From Thalassotalea euphylliae (lineage in GTDB: Bacteria > Pseudomonadota > Gammaproteobacteria > Enterobacterales > Alteromonadaceae), in NCBI RefSeq assembly GCF_003390375.1, contig NZ_QUOT01000001.1, positions 1,798,001-1,862,000 of the forward strand: a DNA stretch of 64,000 bases, in the 5' to 3' direction. This document shows, one piece after another, positions 44,067 to 52,520 of this stretch (the stretch's first letter is position 1; each line of letters begins with the position of its first letter). Below the pieces are notes generated by a model that worked only from the letters and a program-made list of their open reading frames with translations, ran no database searches and had not been told where the DNA came from. The translations under genes and the position numbers were made by a program.

Positions 44067-45413
44067 ATGTTGTTATTCTCTGATGGGGACACGTTAACGT
44101 CCGGAGACTATCTAAAAGCAGATCGTTCGAAGTACCGCGAGTTACGCAACTTGCTTAACGTCGCTCAAGCGAGTCTGCGTAAATTGGTAGAGACGACCGA
44201 GTCACTCAGTGATAAAGCGCTTCAGCAAACAAATGCCGCAAGTTGGGAAGACTTGCAGGTAGCTTGTCAATCTGCCCTACAAAATCAATCTCGCGATATT
44301 GAAATATTTTGCTGGTGGTTAGCAGCCCTTGCCTATAAACGCAGCGATATGTCGTTGTTGGAGCAAGGCTTAGAGGACTTTGTTTTTGCTGTCACTAGTC
44401 TAGGTGACACAATTCACCCTCAACTCCCGGAAAAGAAACTTACTGGCTATGATGAAAACCAAGCCAAACTCAAGCAGTGTGAGAACCAAACACGCCCACT
44501 AGAGCAGCTTATTGGTGACAACCCAAATAGCGGATTACTCAGCATCCCGTTAATGGCATTTCCATTTTTAGATGATTACGCACTACGCAATTATCTCTCC
44601 GATAAAAAATCGGGTAACACTGAGTCGGTAAAAGCAGAATTTACCGCCAGCGCATTGAGCCGCTACGACGAGTTAAAAGCGCGTTATGAACGTATTCTGT
44701 CCATTGACAGTAAAATTGCGGTTATTCAACAATGCATTAATGATTATCGATTCGAGGTCAGTAAAGAAGCCGCTATCGGTGACAAACTGCAACCGCTGGG
44801 CTTTAGCTTTGTGCGCGATAATTTAAAGCAGCTCAAAAGTATGTATTTATACTTTTGCCCAAAACTGGAAACATTAGAAGAACCTGATTCACAGGAGTCT
44901 CTCGAGCCTGCAACTCAAAATGTAGCTGATGACCAAACTAGTCTAGAACAGCATCAGCCAACGAGAACCTCATCATCTAGTGTTACAACGCAACAAGCCG
45001 CAGCAGTTGAGACAAGCTCAAGAGCTTACACGAGAGAAGATGCACTAGCAGACTTAAATCGCATTGCAGTTTTCTTCAAAAAAACAGAACCACACAACCC
45101 TATCCCCTACTTGCTAGCACGTGCGATTAAGTGGGGCAATATGTCATTTTCTGAATTGATGACTGAATTAGTCAGTAAAGATTCACCTGTGCTAGCTGAA
45201 ATCAGTAAGCTCACAGGGGTAGACAGTGATATTAATACATTATTAAACAACGATGTTGCTTTGCCGACAGCAGAAGTAGAGCAACCCAAACCAGCAGCGC
45301 AAACGCAAGCGCCCGTTGAAGCAATAGCAGCTTCTACGCCGCAAGTTAGCCCTGTTGAACCAACGCAAACATCGCAACCGACTTCTGAAAGTCAGTCCGG
45401 TAGTTTGTGGTAA
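44067..45413 (+). CDS. tssA: T6SS protein TssA
   Basis: The 448-residue protein has an ImpA_N domain (about 8-130; SGDYLKADRSKYRELRN, WWLAALAYKRSDMSLLEQGL) and a C-terminal TssA-type domain (about 340-405; SRAYTREDALADLNRIAVFF, EPHNPIPYLLARAIKWG). A low-complexity Pro/Gln/Thr tail (about 415-448) follows. TssA caps and primes assembly of the tail tube and sheath on the baseplate in known systems. It is the first gene after the promoter. The start is the ATG at 44067 (MLLFSDGD). Confidence 0.92.
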   Translation: MLLFSDGDTLTSGDYLKADRSKYRELRNLLNVAQASLRKLVETTESLSDKALQQTNAASWEDLQVACQSALQNQSRDIEIFCWWLAALAYKRSDMSLLEQGLEDFVFAVTSLGDTIHPQLPEKKLTGYDENQAKLKQCENQTRPLEQLIGDNPNSGLLSIPLMAFPFLDDYALRNYLSDKKSGNTESVKAEFTASALSRYDELKARYERILSIDSKIAVIQQCINDYRFEVSKEAAIGDKLQPLGFSFVRDNLKQLKSMYLYFCPKLETLEEPDSQESLEPATQNVADDQTSLEQHQPTRTSSSSVTTQQAAAVETSSRAYTREDALADLNRIAVFFKKTEPHNPIPYLLARAIKWGNMSFSELMTELVSKDSPVLAEISKLTGVDSDINTLLNNDVALPTAEVEQPKPAAQTQAPVEAIAASTPQVSPVEPTQTSQPTSESQSGSLW

Positions 45414-45466
45414 TAAACCGATAACAAACAACGTAGATATAAGAATTTCACAACAAGGAGATTAAA

Positions 45467-45997
45467 ATGGCTTCAATCTTTATGAGAATTGACGGCAATG
45501 AATCCATCAAAGGTGCAGCGACTGTAGTAGACCTAAACAGTAAAAAAGGTTGGTTTGCCATTGACAGTTTATCATGGGGTGCAATGCGAGGCGTGTCAGT
45601 TGATATTGGCAATGCCAACAACCAAGATAACGGTATGGTCGCGTTAGGCGAAATCAGCATTGCTAAAGGCTACGACGGAGCAACACCTTACCTACTAACA
45701 TACCTTTTCCAACCTGGTGCGGAAGGTAAAACAGTCGAACTTGTGATGACGAAACCATCACGCGACGGCAAAGGTATCGTCCCTTATTTCGTCATTTCTT
45801 TAGAAGAAGCACGTATGGCTAACTTCAGTATTTCAGGTAGCGACGGCGGCCAGCCATCAGAGTCTTTTTCATTGACTTACACTAAGATTGAACAAATGTT
45901 CTTCGTTGAAGACGAAGGCGGTAAATTAGAGAAAGCGGCATCCGTTAAGTATGACGCTACCAATAACCAGTTAACGTCAGCTGCTGACTTGAAATAA
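45467..45997 (+). CDS. hcp: T6SS tube protein Hcp (TssD)
   Basis: This 176-residue Hcp-family protein (MASIFMRIDGNESIKGA; SFSLTYTKIEQMFFVED near the end) should form stacked hexameric rings of the inner tube and be secreted. AGGAG just before the ATG is the strongest ribosome-binding site in the cluster, fitting a product needed in large amounts. It lies between tssA and tssB, so it is co-expressed with the sheath genes. Confidence 0.94.
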   Translation: MASIFMRIDGNESIKGAATVVDLNSKKGWFAIDSLSWGAMRGVSVDIGNANNQDNGMVALGEISIAKGYDGATPYLLTYLFQPGAEGKTVELVMTKPSRDGKGIVPYFVISLEEARMANFSISGSDGGQPSESFSLTYTKIEQMFFVEDEGGKLEKAASVKYDATNNQLTSAADLK

Positions 45998-46010
45998 ACA
46001 GGTGTAAATC

Positions 46011-46508
46011 ATGGCCTTAAATTCACAACACAAGCGGGTGAGTAAAAACCGCGTAAGTATTACGTACGACGTTGAAACTAACGGCGCATCAGAGAAAAAA
46101 GAACTGCCATTCGTGTCAGCGGTTATGGGTAACTTTTCCGGTGGGAAAGAAGATCCTAAAGACGTCGAAGATCGCGAATTTATCCAAGTGGACCAAGACA
46201 ACTTTAACGATGTATTGAGTCGCATTGGACCAGAGTTATCACTCAAAGTTGATAACGTGATCGAAGAAGACGATAGCCAGTTTGAAGTTAACTTAGCGTT
46301 CAATTCGATGAAAGACTTTGAGCCTGACGCCCTTGTTGAACGAATTGAGCCACTTAAAAAGCTGCTAGAAACGCGTAATCAATTAAATGAACTGCTCAGT
46401 AAAGCAGATCGTTCACGCGACTTTGAAAAATTACTAAAAGACATCTTACAAAGCGCCGACTCGTTAAGTGCGCTGTCAGATGAACTTGGCGTCAAGGGAG
46501 AAGAGTAA
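46011..46508 (+). CDS. tssB: T6SS contractile sheath small subunit TssB (VipA)
   Basis: The 165-residue protein shows the TssB pattern: RVSITYDVETNGASEKKELPF, VMGNFSGG, REFIQVDQDNFNDVLSRIGP, LAFNSMKDFEPDALVERI and LKKLLETRNQLNELLSKAD. Its stop overlaps the tssC start (TAATG), as expected for two subunits that form a sheath heterodimer. Confidence 0.97.
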   Translation: MALNSQHKRVSKNRVSITYDVETNGASEKKELPFVSAVMGNFSGGKEDPKDVEDREFIQVDQDNFNDVLSRIGPELSLKVDNVIEEDDSQFEVNLAFNSMKDFEPDALVERIEPLKKLLETRNQLNELLSKADRSRDFEKLLKDILQSADSLSALSDELGVKGEE

Positions 46509-47980
46509 TGTCTGAAGAATTAGAACAAGGCGGCAGTGCTAGTGGCGAAAGTTTATCGTTTTTAGATCAAGCCATTAATGCAACCAGCCAAACGGCACCG
46601 GATCGCACCAAAGAACTGTTAACTTCGCTAACACAAGAAGCGATGTCAGGAACAGTAACATGGGATAAAAACTTAACTGATACCATTGCTAACGCAGTAG
46701 CCGCGATTGACAAAAAAATGTCTGCTCAACTTTCTGCCATCATGCAGCAAGATGAATTCAAGCAATTAGAAGGCTCTTGGTTAGGTTTACAAAAACTTAT
46801 TCGCAACAGCGCATTAGGCACATCGCAGAAAGTAAAACTGCTTAACATCTCAAAAGACGAGTTATTAGAGCAATTTGAAGATGCGCCAGCAGTCGATCGC
46901 AGCCCAATTTTTAACTCGCTTTATCAACACGAATACGGCACAGCTGGTGGTGAGCCATATGGTTTATTACTGGGCGACTACGAATTCTCACAAAGCGATG
47001 AAGATGTCGCGTTATTGCGCTATATGGGTGAAGTTGGCGCAGCAAGTCACGCACCATTTATCGCCGCAGCATCTCCTGAAATGTTTGAATTGAACAGTTT
47101 CAAAACTTTCGACGAAGGTAAGCCAATTGCGCCAGCTTTTGACTCGCCTAGTTACGCTTCTTGGAACTCGTTCCGCGAAAGTGACGATGCGCGTTACGTT
47201 ACTTTGACGATGCCACGTACCATGGCGCGCATGCCATACGGCGCCAAAGGCAAGTCAATAAAGTCGTTCAACTTTGAAGAATTAGGGGTAGACAGCGCAG
47301 GTAACCCTAAACCGCAAAGCAACGACGAAATCGTTTGGTCTAATGCAGCTTACGATCTAGGCCTTAATATGAACAAAGCCTTTGAAGCTTACGGCTGGTG
47401 TACAGCTATTCGCGGCATGGACAATGGCGGTAAAGTTGAGGCACTGCCTAACCTGACCTACCTAACAGACGCCGGAGACATTACCCAACAATGTCCGACT
47501 GAAGTTAACCTAACCGATGAACGTGAAAAAGAGCTGAGCGATTTGGGCTTTATGCCATTGGTTCACTACAAAAACACCGACTACGGCGTGTTCTTGGGCG
47601 GTCAAACCACGCAGAAACCCAAAGAATACACAGACCCTGATGCCACCAGTAATGCAGCGATTTCTGCCCGTTTGCCTTACATTATGGCCAGTAGCCGTAT
47701 CGCCCACTACCTAAAGGTTATGGGTCGCGATAACATCGGCTCTAACATGGAAGCAGCTGATATCCAGAAACAAATGAGTGAGTGGATTGCTATGTACACC
47801 AACTCAGGTGCTATGGGTAATGAAGAACGTGCGAAAACTCCGTTGGCTGAAGCAAGTATTTCAGTTATCGAGCAACCAGGTCGCCCTGGGGCTTACTCGG
47901 CAGTTGCACACTTGCGCCCATGGTTACAGATGGAAGAATTAACCACATCTGTGCGCATGGTAGCTAGCCTTCCAGGTTAA
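46508..47980 (+). CDS. tssC: T6SS contractile sheath large subunit TssC (VipB)
   Basis: This 490-residue TssC has the family landmarks LLNISKDELLEQFEDA, the GGEPYGLLLGDYEF region, RIAHYLKVMGRDNIGS and a C-terminal PGAYSAVAHLRPWLQMEELT. It polymerises with TssB into the sheath and is disassembled by ClpV. It is the last gene before an intrinsic terminator. A shorter paralogue follows at 48075. Confidence 0.97.
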   Translation: MSEELEQGGSASGESLSFLDQAINATSQTAPDRTKELLTSLTQEAMSGTVTWDKNLTDTIANAVAAIDKKMSAQLSAIMQQDEFKQLEGSWLGLQKLIRNSALGTSQKVKLLNISKDELLEQFEDAPAVDRSPIFNSLYQHEYGTAGGEPYGLLLGDYEFSQSDEDVALLRYMGEVGAASHAPFIAAASPEMFELNSFKTFDEGKPIAPAFDSPSYASWNSFRESDDARYVTLTMPRTMARMPYGAKGKSIKSFNFEELGVDSAGNPKPQSNDEIVWSNAAYDLGLNMNKAFEAYGWCTAIRGMDNGGKVEALPNLTYLTDAGDITQQCPTEVNLTDEREKELSDLGFMPLVHYKNTDYGVFLGGQTTQKPKEYTDPDATSNAAISARLPYIMASSRIAHYLKVMGRDNIGSNMEAADIQKQMSEWIAMYTNSGAMGNEERAKTPLAEASISVIEQPGRPGAYSAVAHLRPWLQMEELTTSVRMVASLPG

Positions 47981-47993
47981 ATAATCGAGTATC

Positions 47994-48020
47994 AAAGGCG
48001 CCATACTTTGTGGCGCCTTT
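47994..48020 (+). terminator. Intrinsic terminator between tssC and the second tssC-like gene
   Basis: A perfect 10-bp GC-rich stem (AAAGGCGCCA/TGGCGCCTTT) with a 7-nt loop lies 13 bp after the tssC stop; the right arm ends in TTT and is followed by TCTCT. Reduced read-through here would keep the abundant tube and sheath products above the baseplate and membrane components. Confidence 0.8.
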
Positions 48021-48074
48021 TCTCTATCAAGTAAACAGTCACTAGCATTTCTTTATTGCATTTTAGGTAGTCCA

Positions 48075-49373
48075 GTGTCGTCATTAACTATTGAAGCACA
48101 AGCAAGTGAGCGCTTTGCGCTAATTGCACAAGTTAAATACTTGATGGCTCAAATCGACCAAAAAGTGAGTGCTCAGTTAACCGAAATAATCACGCACCCG
48201 GCCTTTGAGCAACTAGAGTCTCGCTGGCGCAGTTTACATGAATTAATTCACTTACCGGTGAACTACCAAGCCGTCAAAGTGAAAATATTGAATATCAGCT
48301 GGTCGGAGATTTCACAAGATTTGAATATCTCGTCTTCGGTCAAGCAATCCAAAATCTACAATTTAGTCGCCAACAAAGAGTTCAATACGTTGGGAGGTGA
48401 GCCGTACGGCCTGATTGCAGTAGATCATCAATTTAGTCTGGAGCTGAACTATGACAATGAATTTGACGATTTATATACGCTTGAATTATTGGCAGAGCTA
48501 GGCGAAAGGAGCTTATGCCCATTTGTTTTAGATGTTGATGAAAACTTTTTTGGCGCCAAAGGTGAAATGTATTTATCAGATCTGGAGCGGGTCTCGCGTG
48601 TCTTAGCTAGTAGCGATTTTGACGGTTGGCACCGACTACGAACCCTGAGTAACACCCAGTTTATCGGTCTAGTATTTAATAAAGTGGCTATTCGAGAACG
48701 TTACCGACAGCTCAGTGCGAATTTCATTTTTAACGAAATCCATAATGAAACACACCTCTGGGGTAACGCCGCCATGACATTCATCAAAAACGTCATGCTT
48801 GAGTTTAATCGCGTCAGGTGGTTTGGCTTTTTAAAGTCGCGAAAAGTCAATTCATTAGGTGGGAGTACGATTGGCACTTTTGCCCTGAGTAGTCTTAGGC
48901 CGCTTGACCGTCCCTATTTTAGAACGCGGCTCTCTGCCGAAACGGCAACCTATCTTGCTCAACAGGGCTTTATTAGTGTTTTTTACAACCCACTGAATGA
49001 AAAATATTTTTTTCAATCGAATAATTCAGTGCGCAAAGAATCAAGTAGTGAAAATCGCTTTTTGCTGCAAACAACACTAATGATCTGCCGAATTGCTCAC
49101 TACCTCAAAGTACAACTGCGCACCATGATTGGCACTATGATGGAGCCCCATGATTGTGAAAACCAATTAAATCATTGGCTAGAGCAATATTGCTCAAATT
49201 CAATCGTGACCGATGAATCAACTCTGGCAACAATGCCACTGCAATCTGCCACCGTTAAAGTGGTTGAAGAAGACGCCAGCGAAAGGCGCTACAGTTGCCA
49301 GATTGAGCTAGTACCTCAATATCAATACGACAGAGTTACCTCAATGGTAAGTCTCTCGACTTCAACAGATTGA
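48075..49373 (+). CDS. Second TssC-like sheath protein
   Basis: The 432-residue product is a shorter, diverged paralogue of TssC. It shares LGGEPYGLIAVDHQF with AGGEPYGLLLGDYEF of TssC, RIAHYLKVQLRTMIG with RIAHYLKVMGRDNIG, and a similar C-terminal layout, but it lacks an N-terminal segment. It starts at GTG 48075 with a weak TAGGTAG site. Paralogues of this kind occur in some systems (ImpD/TssC40 of Rhizobiales are the examples I know); their role is not settled. No second tssB accompanies it. It could cap or modify the sheath, or specify the first or last ring. Confidence 0.85.
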   Translation: MSSLTIEAQASERFALIAQVKYLMAQIDQKVSAQLTEIITHPAFEQLESRWRSLHELIHLPVNYQAVKVKILNISWSEISQDLNISSSVKQSKIYNLVANKEFNTLGGEPYGLIAVDHQFSLELNYDNEFDDLYTLELLAELGERSLCPFVLDVDENFFGAKGEMYLSDLERVSRVLASSDFDGWHRLRTLSNTQFIGLVFNKVAIRERYRQLSANFIFNEIHNETHLWGNAAMTFIKNVMLEFNRVRWFGFLKSRKVNSLGGSTIGTFALSSLRPLDRPYFRTRLSAETATYLAQQGFISVFYNPLNEKYFFQSNNSVRKESSSENRFLLQTTLMICRIAHYLKVQLRTMIGTMMEPHDCENQLNHWLEQYCSNSIVTDESTLATMPLQSATVKVVEEDASERRYSCQIELVPQYQYDRVTSMVSLSTSTD

Positions 49374-49386
49374 TAAGGGGGTAGCC

Positions 49387-49824
49387 ATGGGGTTTTACAG
49401 AGCGTTTTATGCCGAAGAAAATGTCGACGCACTTGATACTAACATCTTAGCAATTTACCAAAACATTGGTCTGATATTAAAAACAGAGGCTGCTTATTTG
49501 TTTGACGGACCAACGCGACCTAGCCATCAATCTCATTTGTGTTTTGGCATCGAAGATATCGCCCTGTTTAGTCGGGTTAATTCAGGTGAGCAGATAGCGC
49601 TAAGGGTCAAGAACAAGCTAGTTCAATTTGAACCGAGATTAGCAAATATAGCAGTGCAATATCTTGACAATGAAAGCAGCCATAAGCTCACTAATACCTT
49701 GCGCTTTTTGATCTCCGCGACGCGCGAGGTTAATGGTAAAAATGAAAAACTGATGTTGGATACCGATATCGATCTAACAGAAATGAAAGTACTGATAGAG
49801 AACGACAGCCAATATGATGAATAA
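49387..49824 (+). CDS. tssE: T6SS baseplate protein TssE
   Basis: The 145-residue protein has the gp25-like lysozyme-fold baseplate pattern (IYQNIGLILKTEAAYLFDG, HLCFGIEDIALFSRV, VKNKLVQFEPRLANIAVQYL). The FEPRL segment corresponds to the conserved EPRL motif of TssE that contacts the sheath. It lacks lysozyme catalytic residues, as usual. It sits between the second tssC and tssF with an 11-bp overlap with tssF. Confidence 0.9.
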   Translation: MGFYRAFYAEENVDALDTNILAIYQNIGLILKTEAAYLFDGPTRPSHQSHLCFGIEDIALFSRVNSGEQIALRVKNKLVQFEPRLANIAVQYLDNESSHKLTNTLRFLISATREVNGKNEKLMLDTDIDLTEMKVLIENDSQYDE

Positions 49825-51595
49825 AATGCTCAAGTACTTTGAACAGGAGCTCTCTGGTATTCGTCAAGGGCTAGAGGCATTTCGCCTTAAATTTCAAAAA
49901 GAAGCCGAGATTCTCAATCTAAACAACAAAGGCCAAGAAGATCCCAATGTCACGCGTCTAATTGACAGTTTCGCTTGGGTAAGTGCGAAAAACGCACAAG
50001 AAATTGATCAACTGAAATATCGTCATATTGAAGAGTTTATTGAAGTCACATCACCGAACCTCTTTAAACAAGTGCCAGCAACCATCGCTTGTACTTTTAT
50101 CCACAATCCCGACGACTTCACCAAACCCGTAGTGTTAAGCAAAGGCGGCGAAGTTAGTTTTGATTTAGCGGGTCAACAGACAAAGTTCACACATCCGATA
50201 GCAACTGTATTGTCACCCTTGACCATCACAGGGACCCAATTCGAACAAACCCCATTTAATCACCCGACGCCAGTTGATATCGACCACGGCAAAGTAAAAT
50301 ATTGCTTGCGAGTAAATATTGACTTAATCAACGATGAAGTCGATATCAACACACTGCTAGCGGCAGGTCTTCAGTTACATTTTGGTCATAGTCGAACAGG
50401 CCGATGCAACTTAGATATTATTATGCAATCCTTGTGCAATATCGCACTCACTTGCGACGTGCAACAAACCTCGATTAGCATACCGAAAGAAAGTTTTAAC
50501 CCTATTGCTCATGACCAACAAGCGCTGTACTCGCCGATTAGCGACAATGAGCTGGCAATTTATTTTCAGCTTAAAGAATTTTTCACTATCACTGATAAGC
50601 GCAATTACGTGCGCTTACAGCATAAAACGGCAGGAAAATTAGCGCCAAGCAGCCACTATTTTCTTGATCTTTATTTAGATGAGTTTGCCCAAGAACTGAT
50701 GGCAAAAACGGATATCCAAGTGTCGGTTAATCGCTTCTTGATGACCAATTTGTTTAAGCAGGTATCTGAGCCTATTTCGGTCACTCATCAAGAATTGTCT
50801 TACCCCATTATTGCTGATGCCAGTGTCGGCAACAATCTCGAAGTATATAGCGTTGATGACTTGTACAAAGTGAACAGTACAAACCAAGAACGCATTAAAC
50901 CGGTAATTGGCAGCGAACACATCGATTATCAACAGGATTGGTATTGGTCAGGAAAGCAAAAGATATCCACCAATGGCAACCTCGAGCACCACGTTGTTTT
51001 GCCAATCAACAAAGCATTGACTCGCGAGCCAAATGGTTTTACCGCTTTTGCCAATATTACGTGCAGCAATAGCAATCTCCATTCCTTGGTGCATATTGGT
51101 AACCAGTTTGTCGCAGATGCACAAGAGGCGCTGCCAGGGGAGCTTTACATTAATGATGTTAACTTCACCCCCAATAGTACCAATATTCCAGAGCACCACT
51201 ATTGGGATTTTCTTAAGTTAATGTCGTTCAACCTCTCAGCGATGATCGATAAACCTGATGCAAAAGCGCGGTTAGTGCAATTTTTGCGTTTGTTTACCTA
51301 CAACAATGCCAAGTACGTCGAGCTAGACAGTATCGAAGCGCTCAATCTAACAAAAGTAAACGCACCATTTTTGGTGGAAGGTCGGATGTTATTTGTGCCC
51401 GGTATTGAACTTAAATTATTGTTTAATAACGCAGAGCAAAACGCTGATTACTTTTTGTTTTCACAATTACTGAATCTATTTTTCGCCTCGATTACTTCAT
51501 TCGATCGCTCATTTAAGTTAACGGTAGAGTTTACTCACTTTAATTGGTTGCCAATTAATTTTGAGCCTGTACTTGGAGTTCGAGCATGCGCTTAG
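49814..51595 (+). CDS. tssF: T6SS baseplate protein TssF
   Basis: The 593-residue protein matches TssF (ImpG/VasA): the start MLKYFEQELSGIRQGLEAFRLKF, DPNVTRLIDSFAWVSAKNAQEID and IEVTSPNLFKQVPATIA are typical. The gene begins at ATG 49814 (with a second ATG directly after it) inside the end of tssE. It forms the baseplate wedge with TssE, TssG and TssK. Confidence 0.95.
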   Translation: MMNKMLKYFEQELSGIRQGLEAFRLKFQKEAEILNLNNKGQEDPNVTRLIDSFAWVSAKNAQEIDQLKYRHIEEFIEVTSPNLFKQVPATIACTFIHNPDDFTKPVVLSKGGEVSFDLAGQQTKFTHPIATVLSPLTITGTQFEQTPFNHPTPVDIDHGKVKYCLRVNIDLINDEVDINTLLAAGLQLHFGHSRTGRCNLDIIMQSLCNIALTCDVQQTSISIPKESFNPIAHDQQALYSPISDNELAIYFQLKEFFTITDKRNYVRLQHKTAGKLAPSSHYFLDLYLDEFAQELMAKTDIQVSVNRFLMTNLFKQVSEPISVTHQELSYPIIADASVGNNLEVYSVDDLYKVNSTNQERIKPVIGSEHIDYQQDWYWSGKQKISTNGNLEHHVVLPINKALTREPNGFTAFANITCSNSNLHSLVHIGNQFVADAQEALPGELYINDVNFTPNSTNIPEHHYWDFLKLMSFNLSAMIDKPDAKARLVQFLRLFTYNNAKYVELDSIEALNLTKVNAPFLVEGRMLFVPGIELKLLFNNAEQNADYFLFSQLLNLFFASITSFDRSFKLTVEFTHFNWLPINFEPVLGVRACA

Positions 51596-52509
51596 GCAAA
51601 GGGTTAATGGCCGGAGTGCGATCATCGTTTCAATTGAAGCGACTCGCCAACGCACTATCAGACAAACCAGTCCGTTATCAAAGCGAGCTATTTTCTGATC
51701 ACTACCACAAACAATACTGTCGTTATGAACGGGCGGCAGATGGCAGTTATCTCGTTGAATCTAAAGATAAAGGGCTATTTGGTGTTAGAGGTGGGCTACC
51801 CAACTTTATTTTAGATTGGCTGAAGCTAAGTTTTCATCGTGCAAACGAAGCCTTCTTTTCGTTTCTCTCCTATTTCGAGCAGCGATTTGTCGAACTTCGC
51901 CACGCTAAAGCCGAGATGACTTCCGTGGTATATCGCGCCGAGCAAACACAAAGCACGCAAGACCAACAAGTACTATTAAACCAGTATTTTGCCTCAATGA
52001 ATTTTGATCATTGTGACTACAACACAGCGCCTGTAACCTTACTCAACAAGCATTCAGGTCGCTCACTCAACACCATTCATCGAATGCTCGGTCTTTACTT
52101 TCCATACAAATTCGAAATTTCCACCGACAATATTGAGTGGAAAGTTATACCAATGGCAGCTCGCAGCCAATTAGGACAAACCCAGATTGGCCGAGGTACA
52201 GTACTTGGCCATAAATATCCGCAGCTCAGCCACAAAGTAACGGTGACAATAAAAGTAAGTGATGCAGATCAATTCCAACAATTTTCAGTTACTGGTAGCA
52301 CGGCGGCAAAGCACCTTGAACAAATCAAAGAATTTTGTCGCCAATGCTTTTCTGAGCACGCATCTGTTGATGTCATCGCACAATATCACGGTCGCCGAGT
52401 GAGCCCGACTTCACTCACTAAAAAGAATACAAACGCAGTAGTGCTTGGCAATAATGCCCAGTTGCTAACTACGCAAAAAAATCAATTACAACAAATTAGA
52501 AAGCACTAA
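51586..52509 (+). CDS. tssG: T6SS baseplate protein TssG
   Basis: The 307-residue protein matches TssG (ImpH/VasB): FGVRGGLPNFILDWL and the C-terminal GRGTVLGHKYPQLSHKVTVTI. Its ATG overlaps the end of tssF by 10 bp, so the two are translationally coupled. Confidence 0.92.
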   Translation: MRLGKGLMAGVRSSFQLKRLANALSDKPVRYQSELFSDHYHKQYCRYERAADGSYLVESKDKGLFGVRGGLPNFILDWLKLSFHRANEAFFSFLSYFEQRFVELRHAKAEMTSVVYRAEQTQSTQDQQVLLNQYFASMNFDHCDYNTAPVTLLNKHSGRSLNTIHRMLGLYFPYKFEISTDNIEWKVIPMAARSQLGQTQIGRGTVLGHKYPQLSHKVTVTIKVSDADQFQQFSVTGSTAAKHLEQIKEFCRQCFSEHASVDVIAQYHGRRVSPTSLTKKNTNAVVLGNNAQLLTTQKNQLQQIRKH

Positions 52510-52520
52510 AAGGGAACCTT

